From: Nyssa sinensis
Lineage: Eukaryota; Streptophyta; Magnoliopsida; Cornales; Nyssaceae
Direction of reading: 5' to 3'
NCBI GenBank assembly: GCA_008638375.1
Contig: CM018031.1
Coordinates: 17,040,915 to 17,104,914, forward strand
DNA length: 64,000 nt
Below the pieces are notes generated by a model. It was not told the origin of the DNA. It searched no databases and saw only the letters and a program-made list of their open reading frames with translations. Shown piece by piece: positions 12,011-24,335 of this stretch. Position numbers and translations under genes: made by a program. Position 1 is the stretch's first letter. Each line of letters starts with the position of its first letter.

Positions 12011-13708
12011 AAAGGCCTCCATTTATGTGCCCCGACCTTTGGTTTTCTTCTTCTCCTCTCGATTTGAGTCGACCCCTAATATTCTTCTTCTCCTCTAGAT
12101 CTGTTGACGGCGGTTTCTTTTTCTCCACTCTCACTCTTCTCGACTGCTGCGGTTTCTTCTTCTCCACTCTCACTCCTCTCGACGGTAGTGGATGACACAT
12201 TCTTAATGGCAATGGTGACGGTGATGGCAGTTCAGACGTAAATCATCTCGACGGCGACGGTGACGGAGAAAAACTCATCAAGTCCTCGTTAGGTTTTCAA
12301 AGACCCTAGCTACATTCACGGATCGGACCAACATTGTCTTCTAAGGTTAGTAATTCTTGCCGTCTGATTTGATTACTTCTTTGGAATCAGTAGATCTAAG
12401 CTTTGCATCTTTTCTTAAGTTTATAAGAAATAAAAGCAATTATATATTTTGGATTTCTTCTATTTTTATTAGTCAAATATAATGTTTGATGCATTTTGGA
12501 AGGATTTTTAACATGACTGTGAATCTGTGATGTTTGTTTTAGTAATAGTTAAAATGGTACTAATGTAGTGTAATAAAATCTTATTCCAGTTATAAATTTA
12601 CAAATTAAATTAAGTATGAAAATTTTAATATTAATGGTTAATCTTTTTTCTTTTTTATAAAGGAACTTACAAATTAGATAATAAGTCCAACCAAATAAAA
12701 AGACTTTAAAGTTTTATAGGCTATATAAAAAATAAACTCTAAAAAAATTGATCAAAGTGTAATCACAGTATGAAAAAAAAAATAACAAGAGAATGTAATC
12801 AAATGCGTAGCTATTTCCCATTTAGCCACCAGTTATGCTGTTTTAGCTACCTTTTCTTGGACATCATACATGTCAGATTTTACAATACTGGAAACCATTT
12901 TCATATCATAATTCAATAAATACTGCCTTTTTTTTAATATATATATATATATAATATTTTTCTCTCTCAAAGAGATAGGTTCTAAAAAATACCGAAACAT
13001 GCAAAAATAGATACTTTCTAGAGAGCTATGCTTAAAATCCAATCCCAAATTAGAATTCACCTTCTTGTCAACAAATACTAGAAGGGAAAAAAGAAGAAAA
13101 AATTGTCAACAAAAATGTTTTTTGACTAGTCTTGAAATGTGGGAGTAGAACTCTAGAAAATCATCAACCCCATTTCAATGAATATGCAAATTTTTTTTTA
13201 TATCATATAAATAATAATTCAGTCATCAATACAAGTCTTATGGAATGCCTACCTTCTTCTGGAGATATCGCATTATCTAAGGAACGAAAAATTTGGCTTA
13301 TCTGTACGTTTTACACACAATCTTGCTACAGCTAGAAAACCTTTAAGCTCTTTAGAATCATAATTGTTTCCAATATCTGGGTCTAACATCTTATATATGG
13401 ATCTTGGAAAGTGAGATTCTAGTTGTTTTATCTACTTTACAAAAGCAACTCCTTTATCTGGTGGTTTTATCTACTTTACAAAAGCAACTCCTTTATCTAC
13501 CCCTTGGGTCATATAGAAGTAAAAGAAGTTTGTTTATGTTCAAGAGGCAAAATTTTTTGGGGTTCATATCATTTTCCATCTAATTAGCTTATTCACGCAT
13601 GTTCTTTGAAATAAGAACTAAACTGAAGCCAGTTTAATTAAAACTGTTGAAGTTTCATATTTTGAAGCCTAATTAAATCTAGTTTTGATGAAAAATAATT
13701 AAATTTTA
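12011..13708 (+). other. CACTA-A leader and intron-like region, no coding
   Basis: A pyrimidine-rich stretch with a partly repeated TTCTTCTCCACTCTCACTC block (about 12040-12190) looks like a non-coding first exon. It could end at a splice donor AAG|GTTAGT near 12344. The rest is AT-rich with an (AT)n tract near 12938-12956 and a 39-bp tandem duplication from 13425 to about 13502 (GTTTTATCTACTTTAC... twice). No protein homology was seen. Confidence 0.5.
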
Positions 13709-15035
13709 TTGTTTTGTAAGTTAGGGATTGCATTCATGTAAGCCTAGCCCCATTCGGGTGTCATTTTCATCACATGTGAATCTTATCGTGAAATTTATTC
13801 GTGATTGGGCTCGTGTATATGAAAATTGATTCTTGAATTGTCCAGAGAAGGATAGTTTGGGAAGGCATAAATCTGTATTGCAATCATTTGCTGACTATGT
13901 GCCCCACTCCATATTAGTGACTGGAGTTTCGTCATTGTCGAGGAGCGACAAGATATTCATGCGCATATCCTAGTATGTCTTTTATTATTGTATTTAACTA
14001 AATTTTAACATATCTAATGCCGTAATGTTTTGACAATGACATGTTTTACAAGAGAAGTTTGACATCGATCTCCACCTACCTCATGTCGTGAAGGAAGTGG
14101 ACTGTTACTTGGGAGTCCGTTTCAAGGACTATCGACACAAGCTTTACATGCACTACGAGACGGAGATGGCAGCCGGTAGAGAGCCTCGTGATAGACCCTA
14201 TAGGGGGTGATGGTGAAGGATTGGATGCTTACTATGCGATCGGTTCGCTAATAATGCAGTCCAGGTAAAAATTATCAAAATTATTTTTGTTGTATAATAA
14301 ATCATTGTCATTTATACTAACCTTCTTTATTTTGGCCAAGTGTAGGAACTTAGTAAGAAAAATAGAGAGAGCAGAAACAAGCAAAAGGTGACCCACTATG
14401 GTGGATCACATTCTTTTGTTAGGTATAGGCATGAGATGGTAAGTTAATAAATGTCAAGTTCTTATTGTATAATCTATTCATGAAATCAATCTTCACAAGC
14501 TACTATTTATTTGCTCCAGCGACACTAGGAGACCGGTGTACCACCCAGCCCCATTAAGTTGTGGCACAGGACGCAGTACAACCCCGACAAGGGTTGGACT
14601 GGGCCTGAAGCACAGCGGCTTTATGTAAGTTATTTATGTATATATACCAATATTACTAATTTAATATTAATCTAAAGTTATAAAAGTAGTAACATATATT
14701 TATGTTTTTATAGGAGGAGATGGTCCAGCTACGTGCTCAGCCGACCCCAAAGGGTGAGGATCGACCGATCAATAGCCAGATATGGGAGACTATTCTAGGC
14801 AAGAGGCACGAATATGTGCATGGCTTAAGGAGTGGGATAGAGCTGACGGCATCGTCCTCTACCGTTGAGAGCGATGCTAGGTTTTACGAAGCCACCTAGA
14901 GAGTTAAGGTAGTTGAGAGACGAAATACACAATTGGAGCAGATGATGATAGAGCTCCAGGATCGCCAGACCAAGGTAGAGACTCTTATTTAGACTGATCC
15001 TCAGCCAGCAGGGAGGTTCTGTTCAGCCTTGTTAA
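13709..15035 (+). pseudogene. CACTA-A TNPA-like (Transposase_24) gene remnant
   Basis: Bases 13709-13886 match the leader of CACTA-B (18617-18795). From 13887 the sequence jumps to the Transposase_24 exons, matching CACTA-B 20946 onward: YVPHSILVTG, then KFDIDLHLPHVVKEVD, then the HYGGS block (about 14395-14410), then the LGDRCTTQP-like exon (14527 on). Each piece is bounded by plausible GT/AG sites. Transposase_24 is the second protein of plant CACTA elements and in En/Spm it binds subterminal repeats. Stops (for example near 14898 and 14992) and a frame break near 14207 make it a pseudogene. The upstream first exons and the whole TNP2 gene are missing. Confidence 0.8.
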
Positions 15036-15139
15036 GCTTTTAAAATTAATTACTTTGGTGTATTTATTATTTATAAAAAATGTTACGTAAATAAAAAAAA
15101 AAAAAAAGGATTTTGGCCTAACGGCCTAGAAACTACATG

Positions 15140-15870
15140 ACACACTTCACATATGAAAATAAACTTGCACGGACTTACTTAATTTCATCGGTTCTAATGA
15201 CCGTTAAAAATTTATGTAACTTTCAACTCCAACAAAGCCCATTTTGGGATTTTGATGGACCAAAATGTCAGATATCGGCCTATCGACCCTTGAAACCCCA
15301 TCAACACCTCACAAATGATAAAATATACTTGCACGAACTTACAGCACTCGGTTCGGATCACCAGTTTGAAACTTATGCAAGTTTCTACTCTAAAAAGGCC
15401 CATTTTAGGGTTTTGACATACCAAAACACCGGATATCAGCCTAACTACCCCAAAACCCCATCACACACCTCACAAATGATAAAATAGACTTTCATGAACT
15501 TACGGCACTCGGTTCGGATCATTGGTTTGAAACTTATGCAAGTTTTTGCTCCAAAAAGGCTCATTTTTGGGATTTTGACAGACCTAAACACCGAATATCA
15601 ATCTAACGAGCCCAAAAACCCCATCAAAAACCTTAAAAGTGATAAAATAGACTTTCAAAAACTTACAACACTCGGTTCGGATCAACGTGTTGAAACTTAT
15701 GCAAGTTTTTGCTCCGAAAAAGCCCATTTTGGGGTTTTGACAGACCAAAATGTCGGATATTGGCCTAACTATCCCGAAACCCCATTCACACACCTCACAA
15801 ATGAAAAAATAGAATATCACAAACTTACGGTAATCAGTTTGGATCAGTGATTTGCAACTTATGCTACTTT
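15140..15870 (+). repeat. ~160-bp tandem array of CACTA-A (4-5 copies)
   Basis: Units of about 160-162 bp start near 15161, 15325, 15484, 15646 and 15808, marked by the phrase AAATAGACTT..GAACTTACGG. Each contains GGTTTGAAACTTATGCAAG and GGCCCATTTTGGGG-like blocks. The same unit forms a longer array in CACTA-B. Apparent ORFs inside are repeat artefacts on both strands. Confidence 0.9.
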
Positions 15871-16114
15871 ATGCCATTCTTACTATTTATGCATGCAAAA
15901 AAAAAAAAAATACTATTCACATTCTATGTTCATATATATTTAATAAGTATTCTAATATATATCATTTGATCTTTATTTTAGATTGATCAGGATTATTGCG
16001 CCACCATCTTTATGTTTTGCATCGAGACTTATTATTTTTATTTGTATTTTTTTTTGTTTTCATGGACATCTGTAGTTACATTTTTTGAGACAATTTTTTA
16101 TTTTTATATTTATT

Positions 16115-16440
16115 CACTACAGAAATTTAAGCTTTTAGTGATGCACATTATTAGCGAGGCATACAAGGCACCGCTAATAGTGGCTTTTAGCGACGCACAC
16201 CACGTGTGTTGCTAAAAAGCAACAAGAAGGCGCGAAAAATAGGCGGAAACCTATTAGCAACGTACCTGTAGACATTGGCGATGCATATGTGCATTGCTAA
16301 TAGTTGGAGCATTTAGCGACGCCCAATCGAGCGTCGCTGATAGTATTGTGACATGAAACGCTGTCGTTTCACTTAACCTTAGCGACGCTTAAGGACTTAT
16401 TAGCGATGCACAGTGTGCATTGCTAATATGTCCTGTTATA
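16115..16440 (+). repeat. CACTA-B left terminal and subterminal repeats
   Basis: After CACTACAGAAA come repeated TTAGCGACGC and TTAGCGATGC motifs in direct and inverted orientation up to about 16430. These are the expected binding sites of the TNPA-type protein. Confidence 0.85.
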
Positions 16441-17690
16441 ACCTGATCATCGGTTTCCCGCTCTCAGAACGCCATGCCCTATTCTCTCTCTCGCTTTCTA
16501 TTTTTTTCCCTTGAATCAAAGCTTTTTGTCTGCCGCAGATCGAGCTACCTGAGAAGAACATCTATTATTGTCGAAAAATCGAAGGCTTCTTCTATTTAAA
16601 GTTACGATCGTTAAGGTTTGGAGGCTTCTTCTAAAAGCTCAAATCTTGAAGTTTGTTGTGGTTCTAAGGTTTCAGATTTCTTTCAGGTGTGGCTTTGACA
16701 TATACATAATGGATATCATCTGTCTCCTAGACTTGGATACTATTTATTTTCTGCCAAGTTCGAGATTGATTAATATTTTGTACTTGCTGGCATTCTTTGT
16801 TCATAGAAGATATATATACATACATATATAGATGCGCACAATTTTGAGTTTTATCTAAGCGTGAAATAGTATTAATTTGAGTTAGACTGGATTTCTGTCT
16901 TTAACCCATGTTAAACTTTAGTCACTTCTTACTTGTATCTGGATGTGGTTTATAAGAGCTGGTTTTAAGCCATTCTCCTTTTGACCTTTGGGAATGATGT
17001 GGGACAAGCATGGGGTTTGAACATTAGGTTTAGAAGCTTAAAAGGGGAGCACACTCAACAAGCTATACTCAAATATTGTTGTGGTTAGCAGTGAAGATGG
17101 GCCTTTTAAAGGATTTTTTTTGTAGATTTTTATGGTCAAACATTGGTGAGAACATTGGGTTTAGGGCTTTTAGCAGGTGTAAAAAAAGGTTAGAGTTGAA
17201 GGCTCTAGGTAAGCAAGGAAAGGGGGACTTTGTGGGCTGTTCAGCAGAACAGTAACTAGGGGCTGCTTGGGTTTCTTTTTTGGGGAAACTTTGAATAATT
17301 AAAAGAGAGAAGGAGACTAGGATTTGTAAGGGTTATAAAGGGGTTAAATATTGTTTAATTATAGAATTTTAGAGTTAAGAGAAAGTGCAGAAAATAAAGA
17401 AAGTAAGTTAGGCATCACTCATAGTTTCCATTGGTATCACACCAAGGATAAAATTGCATTACACCATCCCCAAAAGAGCATAATTGCTAGAAGATTCTCT
17501 AAAAAATCTTCTTTATTGAATTGGAAGCATTACAGAACTAATTTTAGACATGTATGTAATCCTAAACTCTAGTAAAGACTTTGAGTAGTAAAACTAGTAT
17601 AAATCAACTATAACCCACAAATGAGACCCACCATCAAAACTTGATCTAAGGGATGACCTATGGCTCACAATTACAGAAGTGGGTTTTTTT
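16441..17690 (+). other. CACTA-B 5' non-coding region
   Basis: A pyrimidine-rich leader (about 16455-16520) is followed by AT-rich, intron-like DNA. Candidate splice donors occur (for example CTAAG|GTTTCAG near 16668). Part of the right half may belong to the LINE fragment that follows. No protein-coding signal was recognised. Confidence 0.4.
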
Positions 17691-17699
17691 TATTTTTTT

Positions 17700-17850
17700 T
17701 TTGCTTGAATAGCATCTTAGGGAGCTATATTGTCCATGGATAATCGCCAAGAGAGGCTCTCACTTGACAAACCATTGTTATATATGCAAGGAGGATATGG
17801 AGATGGTTAACCATCTTTTAGTTCATTGTGAAGTGGTGAGGGACTGGTGG

Positions 17851-17881
<31 letters not shown>

Positions 17882-18070
17882 CTATCTTCGGTTGTTCATG
17901 GGTGATGCCATCTTCTTTGCAAGGGTGGATGTAGGGTTAGGAAGATGTTTGCTCAGTATGGAGGATGACTTCTTTGTACTTAATATGGAGCCTATGAAGC
18001 TTATGGAGGGAGTGAAATAGTAGGATTTCTGAGGGGACTGAGAAAGCCCCTTTTATGTTGGAAGATAATT
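17700..18070 (+). mobile_element. LINE (L1-like) fragment inside CACTA-B
   Basis: The plus strand encodes CYICKEDMEMVNHLLVHC, the C-x2-C...H-x4-C core of the zf-RVT domain found at the C-terminal part of plant L1-like ORF2 proteins. It is preceded by AKRGSHLTNH. After a poly(T) run at about 17857-17881 the reading continues with FGCSWVMPSS and the RISEGTE block (about 18024-18046), also typical of that region, with stops. No LINE ends or target duplication could be fixed. Confidence 0.75.
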
Positions 18071-18616
18071 TTTTTTGCCTCATACAATATTCAAAATTAA
18101 TGATTGTCCTATACTTATGTTAGAGTTTAATTTAAAATTACATTAAATTTGGTCACGGAGATATAGGAGGCCTAAAAGAGCTAATGGATGGGAAGGGGGC
18201 TCTCAATAGATAGAAAAAATAAAATTAAAAAAAAGAGGAAAAAAAACATAAATCATAAAACATAAGTGAATTTATGATATTTTCATGTGAGTGCTGAGTG
18301 CTGAGATGGAATAATGTCATTGGTTTTCCTAAACCATTGGCGTGACAGATTATTCTTATAGACTTTAATTGCTTCTACCTTTAAAATCAAATAGAGATTA
18401 AATTTAATATGTTAGTTTAACCAAAAAAAAAAATATATCTAGTGTGTCACACACACACACTTAAGGTGACTGACCAACTATTTAGTGTGTCACACTGTTT
18501 ATTAAAGAAAAATAAAATAAAAACTTTCACAAAGTAGTTGTGACTCTGTGAAAAACCTTACTGCTTGATTTTTTTTCTTTTTTTTAGGGATTACTTCGTG
18601 AAAAAAAAATTATGGT
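18071..18616. other. AT-rich non-coding DNA in CACTA-B
   Basis: I see no gene here. There is a short (CA)n run near 18447-18460 within a repeated phrase TAGTGTGTCACAC (about 18440 and 18483). The stretch may be the tail of the LINE fragment or old CACTA intron. Confidence 0.35.
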
Positions 18617-18795
18617 GATTGTTTTGTAAGTTACTAATTGCATTCGTGTAAGCCTAGCCCCTTTCGGAAGTCATTTTCATCACATGTGAATCTTGTCGTG
18701 AAATTTATTCACGATTGGCCTCGTGTGCATGAAAATCGATTCTTGAATTGTCCAAAGAGGACAATTCGGGAATGCATAAATCTGCATTGCAATCA
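18617..18795 (+). other. Leader segment shared by CACTA-B and CACTA-A
   Basis: This segment (GTTTTGTAAGTTA..., AAGCCTAGCCCC, TCACATGTGAATCTT) is nearly identical to 13709-13886. In CACTA-B it lies upstream of the TNP2-like gene. In CACTA-A it runs straight into Transposase_24 sequence. It ends at ATCA, which is also present at the other side of the missing segment (20942-20945). Confidence 0.8.
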
Positions 18796-19098
18796 ATAGC
18801 TACTCATGTTTGAATATTCCACTATGACAAAATTTCAACACGGTCTCCTATTGTTCTCTGGGTATATATTTAGGCGTGCTAACTTCTATCTCGTATACTT
18901 GGAGAACCGTGGGGAGATGCTATCGAAACTTTGTCCAAGTGGAATCAAGCATTTGATTTGCTACTAATTGCAATATAGATTGTGCATTCACGAATGGGAT
19001 AGGACCACCTTACCCTTTAGAGAGAAGTTGGAGGTGATAGGATTCATGTTTCATATTTATAATGAGTATCATTTTTAACTTGTATTAGGTAGACAAAA

Positions 19099-20442
19099 AT
19101 GGATAAGAGTTGGATGGACTTGAGGGGTAGGCATTTGCCAGGGTATGTGAAGGGGATCAAAGATTTCATTGAGTTTTCTCGTGCATCTGCAAATAGGAGA
19201 AATAGGATAAGATGTCCATGTAGGAGGTGCAATAATATGCATTATATGCATATAGATGAGGCCAAAGAGCACCTACTCCAACACGAGATGGACAAGAGGT
19301 ATACGTGTTGGGAATTTCATGGGGAACACCGTGACGTATGAGTGGTATTTGAGGATGAAGAAGAAGACGATGATGATGACTTTAGTGATAATGTTGGGGT
19401 TGGTTACGAAGGCTTGCCACAAATGTTGGCAAACTTGTAGGGGGCTACAACTAGGGCGAGTAGTCACAGGAGTGACACAGGACAATCGGAAGCGTTTGAG
19501 TCCTTGTTAAGAGAAGCAAGGCAGTCGTTATATCCAGGTTGTGATAAGTTTTCAAAACTAGACTTTCTCGTGAAACTCCTTCATATTAAGACCATCAACC
19601 GATGGAGTAACAAATCATTTAATATGGTCATTGAATTGATTAAAGCAGCACTTCCTACTGGGGAGACCCTTCCGAAATCATATTACAAGGCGAAAAGAAT
19701 ATTAAGAGATTTAAGCCTCGGGTATATTCCCATACATGCTTGCAAAAACGATTGCATGTTATTTTGGAAGGAGACTGAACAATGTAAGGAGTGTACGGTG
19801 TGCCACAAGCTGAATGAAGGAAAGAGAAAGACAATTTCGCACAAGGTGCTGAGATATTTTCCTTTAAAACCTAGACTACAAAGGTTGTACATGTCTCAGA
19901 AGACGGCAGAAGATATGCGGTGGCATAAGGAGAAGAGTGTTGTTGAGAAAAAGGTATGTAGGCATCTGACAGATTCTCAAACTTGGGCTGAGTTTGATAC
20001 AAATCACGAATGGTTTGCAAATGAGGTGCGTAACATACGACTTGGGCTGGCTAGTGATAATTTCAATCCGTTCGGTGACATGAGTAATGCCTACAGCATG
20101 TGGTCGGTGTTGCTTGTGCAGTATAACTTGTCACCGTGGAAATGTATAAAAGAACCATTTATCTTCATGTCGTTGCTTATTCCAGGGCCGAAGTCTCTTG
20201 GTAATGAAATTGATGTGTACTTGCGTCCTTTAGTGGATGAGTTAAAGGAATTGTGGGAGGTGGGAGTAGAGGTATACGACGTCTCTAAGAACGAGACATT
20301 TCAATTGCATGCAGTGTTACTGTGGACCATAAATGATGATGATGACAAGGAAAGTGATTTTGATAATGAAACATTGTTAGAGTATTGTACCGAGAATGAA
20401 GAAAATTCAAGTTCAGATGATGATACAGACTCAAATGAATAA
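19099..20442 (+). pseudogene. TNP2-like CACTA transposase, broken and shortened
   Basis: One frame of 447 codons starts at ATG 19099. Residues ~3-80 form the Transpos_assoc domain (MDKSWMDLRG start, FIEFSRASANRRNRIRCPCRRCNN). From about residue 135 it matches the TNP2/Transposase_21 family: LLHIKTINRWSNKSF, IHACKNDCMLFWKE, then GLASDNFNPFGDMS and PGPKSLGNEIDVYLRPLVDEL, which hold conserved acidic residues of the catalytic core. In-frame stops at 19339-19341 and 19438-19440 inactivate it. After LLWTIND (about residue 412) the expected FPAYG...CPSC continuation is missing. The protein instead ends in a short acidic tail rich in D, E and S, suggesting internal deletion. Family members are usually 700-1100 residues. 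Confidence 0.87.
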
Positions 20443-20611
20443 TTGTAATAGGTGTTACATGTATTAGTATCAAGTGTAATGGATTTTGGCTTTTATAATG
20501 TAATTGATATTCAATTTTATGATGTAATGGGTATTCATTTTTACTTCAATAAGGATTTTAATTTTTATGATTAAATAGAAACAATTTTATTTTTAAACTT
20601 TCTTTATAGAT

Positions 20612-22105
20612 ATGGTTGGACCAGGTTCACACAGACGTGCAGTTATGCAGGACCCATCGACCCCTTCCCCCTCATCTATAGGGTCGACCGATCCTGTCGT
20701 AGATGGTATGCATAGTTTCTATTTTTATTATTGATTATATAAATATGATATTAATTGTTTCTATTTTATTTTTTTTAAAGCTTCGGCCACCGCCCCTAGA
20801 CAATGGCGTGGTAGGTCGAAGAATCGCAGCTTGTAGGTTCAGATGGAAGTAGCGGGGGGCGTGCGCCTTCGGATTGAGATACCTCCGGGTTTGCTAAAGC
20901 CCTTTGCTGGGTGGGCATAGCAGTTCACCACAGACGTCAGCATCATTTGCTGGCTACGTGCCCCACTCCATATTAGTGACTGGAGTCGGGTCACTGACGC
21001 GGAGAAACGGGATATTCATGCGCATATCCTGGTATGTCTTTTATTATTGTGTTCAAATAAATTTTAACATATCTACTGCCGTAATGTTTTGACAATGACA
21101 TGCTTTATAGGAGAAGTTTGACATCGATCTCCACCTGCCTCATGTCGCGAAGGCAGTGGATCGTTACTTGGGAACCCATTTCAGGGACTATCGACACAGG
21201 CTCCACATGTACTATGAGGCAGAGGTGGCAGCCGGTAGAGAGCCTCGTGACAGACCCTACAAGGGGGTAGCGGTGGAGGATTGGATGTTACTATGCAACT
21301 GGTTCGCTAGTGAGCCATTCCAGGTAAAAATTGTCAAAAAAATTTTTTGTTATATGATAAATCATTGTCATTTATACTAATCTTCATGTTATTTATACTA
21401 ATCGCATCATTTGCTAAGAAAAATAGTGAGAGCAGAAGCAAGCAGTAGGTGACCCACTATGGTGGATCACGATCTTTTGTTCAGTATAGGTATGAGATGG
21501 TTAGTTAATACATGTATCAAGTTCTTATTGTATAATCTTTTCATAAAATTAATCTTTACAAGCTACTGTTTATTTGCTGCAGTGAGACCAGGAGACCGGT
21601 GCACCACCCAGCCTATTGAGTTGTGGCACAAGACGCACTACAATCCCTAGAAAGGTTGGACTGGGCCTGAAGCTTAGCTGCTTTATGTAAGTTATTTTAT
21701 ATATATATATATATATATATATCAGTATTACTAATTTAATATTAATCTAAAGTTATAAAAGTAGTAACATATATTTATTTGTTTTTATGGGAGGAGATGG
21801 TCCAGCTGTGTGCTCAGCCGACTTCTTAGGGTGAGCATCTACCGACCGATGACCAGATACGGGAGATTGTTCTAGGCAAAAGGTGCCGATATGTGTGTGG
21901 CTTAGGGAATGGGATGGAGCCGACGGCATCGTCCTCTACCATCAAGAGTGATGCTAGGTTTCACGCAGCCACTAAGGTAGTTCAGCGAGAGAACGCAGAG
22001 CTGCGGCAGAAGGTGACGACGCTCTAGGAGCGCCAGGCCCAACTAGAGGCCCCTGTTCAGACAATACTCAGTCAGTAGGGTGGCTCTGTTCAGCCATGGT
22101 AAGTT
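20612..22105 (+). pseudogene. CACTA-B TNPA-like (Transposase_24) gene, multi-exon, broken
   Basis: ATG 20612 opens a short first exon (MVGPGSHRRA) ending at G|GTATGC near 20705. Further exons are 20781-21031, 21111-21323, about 21406-21498, about 21582-21685 and from about 21790. Donors and acceptors are canonical (for example CAG|GTAAAA at 21323). The peptide blocks YVPHSIL, FDIDLHLPHVAKAVDRYLG, HYGGS, QPIELWHKTHYNP and EIVLGKR match plant Transposase_24 proteins. A C-terminal Glu/Gln-rich part suggests a coiled coil. Stops occur near 20834, 20918, 21448, 21648 and 22025. Exon borders are read by eye and by comparison with CACTA-A. Confidence 0.8.
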
Positions 22106-22164
22106 TTTAAAATTATATACTTTGATGGATTTATTATTTATAGAAAATGTTACGTAAAAAAAAA

Positions 22165-24335
22165 AATATAGTTGCACTAACTTATTTAATTTCATCGGTT
22201 CGAATGACCATTAAAAAATTTTACAAGTTTATGCCCTAAAAAGGCCCATTTTGGGGTTTTAAAGGACCAAAACACCGGATACCAGCCTACAGACCCCAAA
22301 ACTCCATCACATACCTCCCAAATAATAAAATAGACTTGCATGAACTTACACTACTCGGTTCGGATGCCCGGTCTGAAACTTTTGCAAGTTTTTGCTCCAA
22401 AAAGGCCCATTTTGGGGTTTTGACAGACCAAAACACTGGATATCGGCCTAACTACCCTGAAACCCCATCATACACCTCACAAATGATAAAATAGACTTGC
22501 ACGAACTTACAGCACTCGGTTCAGATCACCGATCTGAAACTTATGCAAGTTTTTGCTCCAAAAAGGCCTATTTTTTAGTTTTGACAGACCAAAATGCCAG
22601 ATATCGGCCTACCAACCCCGAAACCCCATCATACACCTCAAAATGGTAAAATAGACTTGCACGAACTTACAACACTTGATTCGAATCACCGGTTTTCAAC
22701 TTATGCAAGTTTCTGCTCCAAAAAGGCCCATTTTCGGGTTTTGATGGACCAAAACACCGGATATTGGCATAACTACCATGAAACCCCATCACACACCTCC
22801 CCAATAATAAAATAGACTTGCATGAACTTATGCCACTCAGTTCGGATTTTCGGTCTGAAACTTTTGTAACTTTTTGCTCCAAAAAGGCCCATTTTGGGGT
22901 TTCAACAGACCAAAATGTCGGATATCGGCCTACCAACCTTGAAACCCCATCACACACCTCACAAATGATAAAATAGACTTGCACGAAGTTACGAAACTCG
23001 ATTCGGATCGCCAGTTTGAAACTTATGCAAGTTTTTGCTCTAAAAAGGCCCATTTCAAGTTTTGACAGACCAAAACACTGGATATTGGCCTAACTACCTC
23101 GAAACCCCATCACAAACCTCAAAAATGATAAAATAGACTTGCATGAACTTATAGTACTCGGTTCGGATCATCAGTTTGAAACTTATGCAAGTTTCTGCTC
23201 CAAAAAGACCCATTTTCGAGTTTTGACAAATCAAAATGTCGGATATCAGCCTACCAATCCCAAAACCCCATCACACCACCTCAAAAATGATAAAATAGAC
23301 TTACACAAACTTACGGTACTCAATTCGGATCACCAGTTTGAAACTTATGCAAGTTTCTGCTCCAAAAAGGCTCATTTTTGAGTTTTGAAGGACCAGAACA
23401 CCGTATATCGATCTAACTACCATGAAACCCCATCACACACCTAAAAAATGATAAATAGACTTGCACAAACTTACGGAACTCAGTTCGGATCACTGGTTTG
23501 AAACTTATGCAAGTTTCTGCTCCAAAAAAGCTCATTTTCAGGTTCTGAGGAACCAAAACACCGGATATCGGCCTAACTATCCCAAAACCCCATCACACAC
23601 CTCACAAATGATAAAATAAACTTACACGAACTTACGACACTCGGTTCGGATCACCGGTTTGAAACTTATGTAAGTTTATGCTCCGAAAAAGGCGCATTTT
23701 CGGGTTTTGACGAACCGAAACACCGGATATCGGCCTAACTACCATAAAACCCCATCACACATCTCACAAATGATAAAATAGACTTGCACGAACTTACGGC
23801 ACTCGGTTCGGATCACCGGTTTGAAACTTATGCAAGTTTCTGCTCCAAAAAGGCCCATTTTTAGGTTTTGATAAACCAAAACAACGGATATCAGTGTAAC
23901 TACCATGAAACCCATCACACACTTAAAAGATGATAAAATAGACTTGCACAAACTTACGGCACTCGGTTTGGATCACCGGTTTGAAACTTATGTAAGTTTC
24001 TACTCCAAAAAGGCCCATTTTCGAGTTTTGACTGACCAAAATACCGGATATCGGCCTACCGACCCCGAAACCCCATCACACACCTCACAAATGACAAAAT
24101 AGACTTGCACGAGCTTACGGCACTCGATTCGGATCAACGGTTTGAAACTTATGCAAGTTTTTTCTCCAAGAAGGCGGGTTTGGGATTTTCACGGACCAAA
24201 ATACGAGATATTTGCCTAACTATCTCAAAACCCCATCACACATATCACAAATGACAAAATAGACTACCAAAAACTTAAGGCAATCAGTTCGGATGAGTGG
24301 TTTGCAACTTATGCTACTTTATGCCGTTCTTACTA
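22165..24335 (+). repeat. ~160-bp tandem array of CACTA-B (about 13-14 copies)
   Basis: Units begin near 22170, 22330, 22490, 22651, 22809, 22969, 23129, 23296, 23455, 23617, 23778, 23938, 24098 and 24258, with a period of 158-167 and mostly 160 bp. The consensus includes ATAGACTTGCACGAACTTAC, CTCGGTTCGGATCACCGGTT and AACACCGGATATCGGCCTA. Small ORFs on both strands are by-products of the repetition. Confidence 0.93.

Noticed and set aside
15137..15850. Protein ORFs of 60-130 codons on both strands in the CACTA arrays (also in 22594-24102)
   Set aside because: They arise from the ~160-bp tandem unit. They appear on both strands, repeat the same phrases and have no domain.
19044..19485. Minus-strand ORFs opposite the TNP2-like gene
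   Set aside because: Shadows of the conserved plus-strand Transpos_assoc and Transposase_21 reading.
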